From: Flavobacteriaceae bacterium UBA5534
Lineage (GTDB): Bacteria > Bacteroidota > Bacteroidia > Flavobacteriales > Flavobacteriaceae
NCBI GenBank assembly: GCA_002426015.1
Contig: DINS01000031.1
Span: forward strand, 120,374-142,210
Reading direction: 5' to 3'
Length of the DNA: 21,837 nt
How positions within the stretch are numbered: position 1 is the first letter of the stretch; each line of letters starts with the position of its first letter. Both the position numbers and the translations under genes were made by a program. The notes under the pieces were generated by a model. That model saw only the letters and a list, made by a program, of their open reading frames with translations. It had not been told where the DNA came from and ran no database searches. Shown here piece by piece: positions 8,464 to 15,543 of the stretch.

Positions 8464-8474
8464 TTCCTTCCTTT
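8464..8474 (-). promoter_or_regulatory. Strong Shine-Dalgarno sequence of msrB
   Basis: On the minus strand this reads AAAGGAAGGAA, with its GGAAGG core 6 nt before the msrB ATG. Genes of Bacteroidota usually lack such a purine-rich site, so it both fixes the start and suggests efficient translation. Confidence 0.6.
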
Positions 8475-8504
8475 AATAGTTAATAATTTTGATGCTTCAT
8501 ATTA

Positions 8505-8527
8505 CAGTATAAAATAGTCGTTATATT
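8505..8527. promoter_or_regulatory. Intergenic block shared with the 2.9-kb divergent region (copy 2)
   Basis: Contains CAGTATAAAAT followed by AGTCGTTATATT; the second part is identical over 12 bases to copy 1 at 2874-2885. It lies in the divergent gap between msrB (ATG 46 bp away on one side) and the HD-PycTM gene (94 bp away on the other). The remainder of this 161-bp gap is AT-rich and shows no clear TAnnTTTG box or hairpin. Confidence 0.3.
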
Positions 8528-8620
8528 CTGTATTCCATTACAATTATGACAATTTAACATATTCGATACATTTCGATATTTTTTTAGTAATTTGTAATTC
8601 TATAATCTCAATTTTATTAT

Positions 8621-9886
8621 ATGTCTAAATTAATTGAAAAAGCTGAAACATTTGTCTTTGATTTATTTAAAGACCATCTTGATCAGACATTTTTGTATCA
8701 CAATTTTACACACACCGAACGTGTATTGCGAAGCTTAAGGGAAATTATTGAGAACTCAAAGGTTACTAAGTCTGATGCTGAAATTTTAGAGCTTGCAGTG
8801 TTGTTTCATGATACTGGTTATACAAAAACCAGAGATGGACATGAAGAAGAAAGTGTAAAAATAGCCACTGCTTTTTTGAAAGATAACGATGTTGACAATA
8901 AAACAATAGAAGCTGTAAGCAAATGCATTATGGCTACAAAATTTAAAGATTCACCAGATTCTGATTTAGGGAAAATAATAAGAGATGCCGATTCTTCTCA
9001 CTTTGGAAAAAAATATTTTAATGAAGCCAGTGAATTTTTAAGAAAAGAATTAGAAATACAAGGCGTTAAAAACTATTCACCAAGAGAATGGCTTGACGAA
9101 AACATTAAGGTGCTTTCTAAAAAACACGAATTCTATACAGATTATGCGTTAAAAAACTGGCAACCTAGAAAAGAAAAAAACCTATCAAAACTCATAAAAA
9201 CCAAAAAGAAGCAGAAACTAAAACTAAAAACCGAAGAAATAAAAGCCAAATACAAAGCACAATATAAAGATGAAAGCCCAGAACGTGGCATACAAACGTT
9301 TTATAGAACCGCATTGAGAAACCACATAAAGTTGAGTGATATAGCTGATACTAAAGCCAATATCTTGCTTTCTGTAAATGCTATTATTATTTCGCTTGTG
9401 TTATCAACACTCATTTCAAAATTAGACAATCCATCTAATGAGTATTTAATTATTCCTACTGTAATTTTTACTTTATCGAGTGTTATTTCTATGGTGTTAT
9501 CTATCATAGCAACTCGACCAAATGTAACTAGTGGTCAATTCACCAAAGAAGATGTTAAACAACGTAAAGTAAATCTCACCTTTTTTGGAAACTTTCATAA
9601 AATGGAACTACATGAGTTTCAATGGGCAATTGATGAGTTGTTAAAAGACAAAAACTATGTGTATAGCTCGCTCACAAAAGACCTCTATTTTTTAGGAAAG
9701 GTATTGGATAGAAAATATCGTATTTTAAGAATTACCTATACCATATTCATGACTGGCATGATCGTTTCTGTATTGGCATTTGCCATTTCCTTTAAAATGC
9801 ACCCAACAGCCAAAATAGAAGATGTATTGCCAACTGATAGCCCTTCTGGTTGGGTTATTCCTGTTGAAGACAACCACTTTGTTTAA
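8621..9886 (+). CDS. HD-domain phosphohydrolase fused to a Pycsar-effector-type transmembrane domain (PycTM/DUF5706)
   Basis: A 421-residue two-domain membrane protein. Residues about 1-180 form an HD domain with the metal-ligand pattern H31 (FTHTERV), H63-D64 (LFHDTGY), H74 and D122/D124 (IRDADSSHFG), so it looks catalytically intact as a nucleotide or cyclic-nucleotide phosphohydrolase. A lysine-rich linker (about 183-212) follows. Residues about 225-392 match the PycTM (formerly DUF5706) pattern: FYRTALRNHIKLSDIADTKA then two adjacent membrane helices (about 247-267 and 275-297), a cytoplasmic segment with FFGNFHKMELHEFQWA, and a third helix (about 371-391). In Pycsar defence this domain is the membrane effector triggered by cCMP or cUMP made by a neighbouring cyclase. 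No cyclase gene is in this window, so a defence role is unproven; a chromosomal signalling role is equally possible. Confidence 0.85.
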   Translation: MSKLIEKAETFVFDLFKDHLDQTFLYHNFTHTERVLRSLREIIENSKVTKSDAEILELAVLFHDTGYTKTRDGHEEESVKIATAFLKDNDVDNKTIEAVSKCIMATKFKDSPDSDLGKIIRDADSSHFGKKYFNEASEFLRKELEIQGVKNYSPREWLDENIKVLSKKHEFYTDYALKNWQPRKEKNLSKLIKTKKKQKLKLKTEEIKAKYKAQYKDESPERGIQTFYRTALRNHIKLSDIADTKANILLSVNAIIISLVLSTLISKLDNPSNEYLIIPTVIFTLSSVISMVLSIIATRPNVTSGQFTKEDVKQRKVNLTFFGNFHKMELHEFQWAIDELLKDKNYVYSSLTKDLYFLGKVLDRKYRILRITYTIFMTGMIVSVLAFAISFKMHPTAKIEDVLPTDSPSGWVIPVEDNHFV

Positions 9887-12264
9887 GATTCAATCTCTTT
9901 TATTAAATCGTCATATGTGTAGAATTTCTCATCATTTGAATCGATTTCATAAAGTAAACTTACACGAATAGCTTTAAGGCCAGTAACACCTTGTAGGTCT
10001 TGAAGTTCTAAAAGTTCTAAATCATCGTCTAACATTGATTTGGATTGTAAAAAATTGACATAACGCAAATATTCGGTTTCGTCTTCTTTTTGCGAATAAA
10101 TAATGGTCATTTTCCCTTTTTGTGTAACGCGCTCTTCGGTGCCTTTTATAAATGCTTTGTCAACTCGTTTTTTAACGACTTCATATCTGGCATTATAAGT
10201 TCCATCTACATCAAATTGTTTTTCATCCATTCTAAATCGAATCGATAATGGTTGATTGAATACTAAAATCATGGAAGCCACATCGAGTGCAATTGGGTAT
10301 TCATTTTGTTTGTTATAAAACTCTCTTTCCATTTCGCACATGACCTGCAATTGCCATAATCGTAAATTATAGAGGTAAATAATATTAAAGCTATCTTCTT
10401 TGGTAATAGACTCACCTATGTACATGTTATGCTCTACGCCATCAGTTTTAAAACGCTCAAAAAAGTGAGGATACATGTGTTGTGCCTCGACCTGCTTTTT
10501 ATCTAACAAACCAGACATTCTCTTATTTATCAAAGCAACTGTATCGTCATAGTTTTTTCTGTAATAATAGATAACTCCCAAATCGTCATCAATTTTACTG
10601 AAATAGTCTTCGATATCTTCATTGATAGATTTATTTTTCTTCTGCAAAAATTTGAATAAAGGTTCTATTTCAGTCTTGAAGAAACTAGAAATCTGATGCT
10701 CGCTATCGACCTTAAAATCTGCTTTAATCTCATCTTCAAAGGTTCCTATCTGAAATTTTATCTGTTCATATATTGGTAATTGATCTTTTTCAGGAAGCTT
10801 ATCAAATATCTTTTTGGTGAGTGACAACTGTAAAGCCAAATCTTTTTGAGTTGCAAGATTCCTTGCATCAGAAGAGCCTTTGACATCTATTTGTCCAAAA
10901 AGTGGATACACTTTTTTAAAGCTTATTCTGCTGAACGTTGCATTAGAACCAATATGTTGCTTGTCTATTAAAAATTGTCTTGCGGCCTTTCTAAATTTCC
11001 ATGCAACACTTGAGTGAATCGATGTACATTCTTGTTGTATGATTGCTTCTATCAAATTTTCCTCTTCGCTTTTAGATCGTTTCACCGATGCTATGATATA
11101 TGGCATAACATCAGCCAATTTATTGGCATTGATGCTGTTTAATAATTTGGGTTTGTCTGACACCAACTCCAAAACTCCCAAAAGCTCATTGTTATCGGCA
11201 ATTGGAGCCAAAATGACACTCTTGATGCCTTGCTCCTTAAATGTTTTTATTTGTGGTGCTTTGCCTTCAGATAGCTTGTACATCTTATCTACGTCAGAAA
11301 CTGAATATGATTTATGTTCAGTTAGAAGTCGTTTGTATGAGCCATGGCATAAAGCTTTATCACAATCAAAAGAGCTATTGTCATTTAACAAAAAACTTGT
11401 AATGCCCTCACCATATACTCGTTCGAAAGTATTATCCTCTCCATTGTATATTGAAAATCCAACTTTTAGCTCTTTAATGTTTAAAAGCGAACGAAATATT
11501 TCATGAAAATTATCCATAAAATTCTTGTCCTTTCGTTTACCTTCAGAGATTAAAGTCGATTTAATGTTAGATATAGATTGATCATCGGTAACATCAAACA
11601 TGTTAGAAATCACAAAACCCTTAAACGTATAACTGTTTGGCGGAAACTTCTCTTTCCAAAGTTTAAGGTTATCAAAGTTATCTAACAATAGTTCATAATC
11701 TTCTTTCGTGATTTTTGGAGCACTTTCATTTGGAATGATCTCACAAAAATCAGCATTGTACAAAATTTTATAATACCTCATAATACCGTTTGCGTCTGGT
11801 ATTTCGTAAAAAAAAGGTCGTTTAAAATTTAAATTATAGCCATAACAAAAGTTGAGTATAATCGTGCATGCCATGATATAGGTATCATCTTCTGGCATAT
11901 TTTTAATTTGAAGTCTAAAGTCTTTTCCGGCCGTTTTTATGATGTCTTTAAAACGCTTTGATGAATTAAAAATCAAATCATGAAAAGGCACAGATGCTGT
12001 TTTTATCTCATTTTTTGTTAGGATTTCACTAAAGGAATCCTGAAGGATTATATTGATTTCCTTTTCATATTTTGAAAACAACGATACATCACTAAAACCC
12101 TCTCTCAATATGGGAAATGGCTTTTGATTTAACAAAATACGTCTTGCTTTGGCAGCAATAAACACATCCTCGCTTTTTTCTAAATCCTCATAATACTCTA
12201 ATAGCTTATTAAAGCTTACTTTAAGTGAAAAGGGAGATTCTATGTTATCGTTTAAATCTTTCAT
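9883..12264 (-). CDS. Large GAF-domain protein of unknown function
   Basis: A soluble protein of 793 residues, counted from the ATG at 12264. The frame extends to an ATG at 12315, adding 17 residues, but a good -7 box (TAACTTTG) lies between the two ATGs, so the shorter start is preferred. Residues about 255-400 look like a GAF domain: VGFSIYNGEDNTFERVYGEG, a central helix, then IKSVILAPIADNNELLGVLELVS, the usual end of a GAF fold. The roughly 240 residues before it and 390 after it match nothing I recognise; there is no histidine kinase, GGDEF, cyclase or HTH motif and no membrane segment. The C-terminal part is rich in charged helices and ends in an acidic tail. It converges with the HD-PycTM gene, sharing TTAA at 9883-9886, so the two could be functionally linked but not co-transcribed. 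A small-molecule sensor or scaffold is the best guess. Confidence 0.75.
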   Translation of the reverse strand: MKDLNDNIESPFSLKVSFNKLLEYYEDLEKSEDVFIAAKARRILLNQKPFPILREGFSDVSLFSKYEKEINIILQDSFSEILTKNEIKTASVPFHDLIFNSSKRFKDIIKTAGKDFRLQIKNMPEDDTYIMACTIILNFCYGYNLNFKRPFFYEIPDANGIMRYYKILYNADFCEIIPNESAPKITKEDYELLLDNFDNLKLWKEKFPPNSYTFKGFVISNMFDVTDDQSISNIKSTLISEGKRKDKNFMDNFHEIFRSLLNIKELKVGFSIYNGEDNTFERVYGEGITSFLLNDNSSFDCDKALCHGSYKRLLTEHKSYSVSDVDKMYKLSEGKAPQIKTFKEQGIKSVILAPIADNNELLGVLELVSDKPKLLNSINANKLADVMPYIIASVKRSKSEEENLIEAIIQQECTSIHSSVAWKFRKAARQFLIDKQHIGSNATFSRISFKKVYPLFGQIDVKGSSDARNLATQKDLALQLSLTKKIFDKLPEKDQLPIYEQIKFQIGTFEDEIKADFKVDSEHQISSFFKTEIEPLFKFLQKKNKSINEDIEDYFSKIDDDLGVIYYYRKNYDDTVALINKRMSGLLDKKQVEAQHMYPHFFERFKTDGVEHNMYIGESITKEDSFNIIYLYNLRLWQLQVMCEMEREFYNKQNEYPIALDVASMILVFNQPLSIRFRMDEKQFDVDGTYNARYEVVKKRVDKAFIKGTEERVTQKGKMTIIYSQKEDETEYLRYVNFLQSKSMLDDDLELLELQDLQGVTGLKAIRVSLLYEIDSNDEKFYTYDDLIKEIES

Positions 12265-12279
12265 GTAATTCAATATATA

Positions 12280-12287
12280 CAAAGTTA
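12280..12287 (-). promoter_or_regulatory. -7 promoter box of the GAF-protein gene
   Basis: On the minus strand this reads TAACTTTG, a full match to the Bacteroidota TAnnTTTG box, ending 15 nt before the ATG at 12264. The predicted transcript would start inside the longer reading frame, which excludes the upstream ATG at 12315. No clear -33 TTG is seen at the normal distance. Confidence 0.5.
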
Positions 12288-12362
12288 CAAAATATTGAAT
12301 TAGTCGATTATACATTCATTTAATAACAAATCAATATAAAGGCTCGTTCTAGATTAAAACTA

Positions 12363-12393
12363 AAAGGGCTTCAACATTATGTTGGAGCCCTTT
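12363..12393 (-). terminator. Rho-independent terminator of the alpha-glucan operon
   Basis: Two 15-nt arms, AAAGGGCTTCAACAT and ATGTTGGAGCCCTTT, pair with one G-T wobble around a very short centre. On the minus strand the hairpin is followed by a T-rich run (CCCTTTTAGTTTTAATC), placing it 27 bp past the stop of the last GH13 gene. The flanking T-runs on both sides could let it act in both directions, but only the minus strand has a gene to terminate. Confidence 0.9.
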
Positions 12394-12419
12394 TGCATTA
12401 ATTAAATAGTTGGTTATAG

Positions 12420-13850
12420 TTAATTAATCAAAATTTTATATTCCCATGGCCCTAATTCTATTGCATCCCCATTAAGCTCAATCTTCTTATTTGTCATATA
12501 ATCCATGTAACTTCCTTTTTGTGGCAATCCAGTTTTCAACCCTTGATTAGATAAATTAGCTATAAATATGATAACACTTCCGTTATTACGTCGTTCAAAA
12601 GCTAAAACGTTTTTATTACCAATATCAATTCTTTCAACTGTGGCTCCAATATTGCTTTGACCTAATGCTGCATTTGAATTTTTAAGCGCACCGAGCTTTT
12701 CCAAAAGAGGCCACATTTTCCCTTTGATCTTTGGTATAGAATCTTTTTCAAAAAACTTTAAACGATGGCTCATATCATATTCCATTCCTGAATAAATCAA
12801 AGGCATCCCAGTGGTCATATATTCTAAAGCCAGCATGGCTGGAGCTGCATCTCCCATGCGTTCACCAATGGTTCCGTTCCAAGAGTTTTCGTCATGGTTG
12901 GTAATAAAATTCATTAAAATGTCGTCATTTTCATATTTGGCATTGCGTTCATCCAAATAGGTGTACCAATCATTAGCTGTTTTTTCACCTTTTGCAATGT
13001 GGTTCATCATGTGGTGTCCATCCCAAGCATATCCCATATCAAATAAATCACCTTTGAACAGTTCTGGCTCCCAAGCTTCTGCCAACATAAATATGTCTTT
13101 AGTAGCACGTAATTGCGGAATGGCTTCCTGCCAAAAATCGGTTGGTACTGAACCTGCCACATCGCATCTAAAACCATCAACGCCTTCCTCCTTTAACCAA
13201 TACTGCATATCTTCAATCATTTCCTTACGCATGGCTTTATTATCATAATTCAAGTCGGCAACGTCTGTCCAATCGGTATTTTTAGGGTGTGTGATGTTTC
13301 CATCTTTATCTTTTGTGTAATAATCTGGATTGTTTTTAATCCAAACATGGTCCCAACCAGTATGGTTTGGCACCCAATCTAAAATGACGAACATGCCATT
13401 GTCGTGAGCGGTCTTAACCAAGTTTCTAAAATCCTCAATCGTACCGAACTCTGGATTGATTTTGGTAAAATCGGAGACTGCATAATAGCTTCCTAAATAT
13501 TTGGATTGCTCGGCTTCTGGGAAATCGGTTGCAAACTTGCTGTCTGCTCCACCAGTTGCTTTACGTTTAGTTTCACTGATTGGAAACACTGGCATCAACC
13601 AAATGATTTTCACACCTAGTTGTTTTAACTGCGGAATGTCCTTTGTGAATTCATCAAAATGTCCTGAAACTGAATATTGTCGAATATTGGCTTCATATAT
13701 TACTGCGGTATCAATGACATCTTTAGTAATTGTTGGTGTCGAAACTGAAGTGTCTTCCATAATGTTTTCGTCAGATGATATTGCTTTTTTGTCTTCTTTG
13801 CAAGCCATCAAGGAACTTGCTATTAATACTGTGAGAATAAATGGTTTCAT
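12420..13850 (-). CDS. GH13 alpha-amylase family lipoprotein, predicted surface-exposed
   Basis: A 476-residue alpha-glucan hydrolase. The leader ends in lipobox SLMAC (Cys17) followed by KEDKK, which matches the K-(D/E)2 lipoprotein export signal described in Bacteroidota, so outer-surface display is predicted. The GH13 regions are complete: DWVPNH at 158-163, GFRCDVAG with nucleophile D230, LAEAWEPE with acid/base E258, and FITNHDEN with D320. A short C-terminal beta domain (VLAFERRNNGSVIIFIANLS) ends the chain; no carbohydrate-binding module is visible. It is the last gene of the operon, 28 nt after the preceding GH13 gene and just before the terminator. It would cut starch or maltodextrin outside the cell; exact bond specificity is not readable. 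Confidence 0.92.
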   Translation of the reverse strand: MKPFILTVLIASSLMACKEDKKAISSDENIMEDTSVSTPTITKDVIDTAVIYEANIRQYSVSGHFDEFTKDIPQLKQLGVKIIWLMPVFPISETKRKATGGADSKFATDFPEAEQSKYLGSYYAVSDFTKINPEFGTIEDFRNLVKTAHDNGMFVILDWVPNHTGWDHVWIKNNPDYYTKDKDGNITHPKNTDWTDVADLNYDNKAMRKEMIEDMQYWLKEEGVDGFRCDVAGSVPTDFWQEAIPQLRATKDIFMLAEAWEPELFKGDLFDMGYAWDGHHMMNHIAKGEKTANDWYTYLDERNAKYENDDILMNFITNHDENSWNGTIGERMGDAAPAMLALEYMTTGMPLIYSGMEYDMSHRLKFFEKDSIPKIKGKMWPLLEKLGALKNSNAALGQSNIGATVERIDIGNKNVLAFERRNNGSVIIFIANLSNQGLKTGLPQKGSYMDYMTNKKIELNGDAIELGPWEYKILIN

Positions 13851-13878
13851 GGTTTTAATCTGTTTTTTGTCTATTTTT

Positions 13879-15543
13879 TTACTTTTTTAACTCCAAAAGG
13901 ACAATGTCATAGTCAGAATCAACAATCGCTTTTCCTTTTACAACCTTAACATCCTGATTGGAATAGGCATCGTACAAGATTTCAGCGTCTTTGAAAATTT
14001 TAGACACGTCCAATATTTTTGTTCCTTTAGGCAAATCAAGTCCAATGACCACTATGTCATTGAACCCATTTTTTGAATAACTTCTATAAAACACATAAGG
14101 CGATTGAGTTATCATCTGATGAATACCTGCTCCAACCGATGGATGGTTCTTACGGAATTGACCCAATTTTTGCCAATGACTTAAGATTGCTTTTGTGTTA
14201 TCATCATTTTTGACATCATCCCAATTCATATTTGAACGCAATGTAGCGTCACCAACTGTGCCTTCAATCACCAATGAACGAGCCGATTCATCTCCATAAT
14301 AGATTTGCGAGGTTCCTGGTGCCAATAACAATTTCGTTGCAGTTTCATAAGGTTTTTCTCGTTTAGCATCAAAAGGTTGACCATCATCGTGTGAAGCTAA
14401 ATAATTAAGAAGTCCATAACCTTTTAAATTGTTGTGAAGTATTTTTGAATAATTGCTAAATACAGTCTCATTATCTTGTTGTAAGGCATTCCATTTGAAT
14501 TCAAAATTGATTAAACTCTCGAAAGCCTTCTCAAAATAATCGATGTTTTTTCCTCCTAAATCATAAGCTTTTCCTGAAGAAATTCCGTAGCCATAGACTT
14601 CCCCGACGAGATAAAAATCGTTGTCATCCAATACTTTTTCAGAGTTATTTGTTTTCCATTGTTGAAAGGCAAAATCACATTCTTTTTTAAATTCCTGCCA
14701 AACGGATTCTTCTGTGTGCTTTACTGTATCCACTCGATAGCCGTCGATGCCATAATCTGTGATGTAATCTGTTAACCATTTCATGATGTAAAAACGTGGC
14801 GCTCGAGGATGTCCTGTACGTTTGAAGTAAGCATCTAATTCAGCAACTTCTTCATCATAACGACCTTCAGCTTTCCACTTCTCAACTAATTGAGGTGGCA
14901 ATTCTACATTCTCATTACTTTCGGTTTTAATGTCTGGAAGATTTTTGACCAAAGTACAAGTTACTGTTGAATCGTAAGTGGTGTAATCACATTGTGGCGA
15001 CGTCCTTACCCATTCATCAGGCCAAACTGTGTCTTTTTCTGTCACAGGTCCTGTGTGATTGATGACGGCATCCAAAACGATTCGGATGCCATTTTTGTGA
15101 GCAGTTTCGACCAAATCTTTCAGGTCTTCTTTGGTGCCAAAATTTGGATCAAGGCTTGTCCAATCGCTGGTCCAATACCCATGAAAACCATAGGTTACAC
15201 CTGTACCCTCATCAGTGCCTCCATGAATTTGCTCCACAATTGGAGATAGCCAAATCGCATTGACACCTAATTTTGTAAAATAGCCTTCTTCAATTTTTTG
15301 GGTCACACCTTTAATGTCACCTCCTTCAAATCCACGCAATTTTCCTGTTTCCTTTGTTCTATCAAAATTGATGTCATTTGATGAATCTCCATTATTGAAA
15401 CGGTCGGTCAACAAGAAATAGAGGTTTGCTCCTTCCCAAATGAATGGTGTTTCTGCTTTGGTATCAACGATTTTATTTTTGGCTTTTGGGGCGCAACTTG
15501 TTAATGTTATTAGAACCGATATGATGGTTAAGAATGTTTTCAA
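13879..15543 (-). CDS. GH13 alpha-amylase family lipoprotein, predicted periplasm-facing
   Basis: A 554-residue GH13 enzyme with lipobox TLTSC (Cys17) followed by APKAKNK, with no acidic export signal; it therefore probably stays on the periplasmic face, in contrast to the neighbouring GH13 lipoprotein. Catalytic regions: DAVINH at 158-163, DGYRVDTVKH with nucleophile D272, LVGEVYG with acid/base E315, and ASHDDGQ with D386. About 100 residues separate the first two regions, more than usual, and this insertion holds two close cysteines (C185 and C196) that could form a disulfide in the periplasm. The N-terminal FIWEGANLYFLLTDRFNNGD block is typical of amylases and cyclodextrin-related GH13 members. 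It overlaps the GH31 stop by 4 nt and is followed after 28 nt by the second GH13 lipoprotein gene. Confidence 0.92.
   Translation of the reverse strand: MKTFLTIISVLITLTSCAPKAKNKIVDTKAETPFIWEGANLYFLLTDRFNNGDSSNDINFDRTKETGKLRGFEGGDIKGVTQKIEEGYFTKLGVNAIWLSPIVEQIHGGTDEGTGVTYGFHGYWTSDWTSLDPNFGTKEDLKDLVETAHKNGIRIVLDAVINHTGPVTEKDTVWPDEWVRTSPQCDYTTYDSTVTCTLVKNLPDIKTESNENVELPPQLVEKWKAEGRYDEEVAELDAYFKRTGHPRAPRFYIMKWLTDYITDYGIDGYRVDTVKHTEESVWQEFKKECDFAFQQWKTNNSEKVLDDNDFYLVGEVYGYGISSGKAYDLGGKNIDYFEKAFESLINFEFKWNALQQDNETVFSNYSKILHNNLKGYGLLNYLASHDDGQPFDAKREKPYETATKLLLAPGTSQIYYGDESARSLVIEGTVGDATLRSNMNWDDVKNDDNTKAILSHWQKLGQFRKNHPSVGAGIHQMITQSPYVFYRSYSKNGFNDIVVIGLDLPKGTKILDVSKIFKDAEILYDAYSNQDVKVVKGKAIVDSDYDIVLLELKK

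Noticed and set aside
8528..8620. A -7 promoter box for the HD-PycTM gene around AGTAATTTG
   Set aside because: The spacing differs by one base from TAnnTTTG and no -33 element is present, so the match was not convincing in such AT-rich DNA.
11039..11506. Open frame of 155 codons on the plus strand inside the GAF-protein gene
   Set aside because: Antisense to the GAF domain itself, which is well formed; the composition is that of a mirrored coding frame.
8621..12315. A complete Pycsar or CBASS defence locus
   Set aside because: No cyclase, ubiquitin-like, TIR, nuclease or HORMA/TRIP13 genes are present, and the GAF protein has no cyclase motifs; only the effector-type membrane domain is seen.
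13501..13890. Open frame of 129 codons on the plus strand opposite the GH13 lipoprotein genes
   Set aside because: It lies antisense to a complete GH13 gene with intact catalytic motifs, its protein shows no recognisable domain, and no promoter or ribosome site precedes it.
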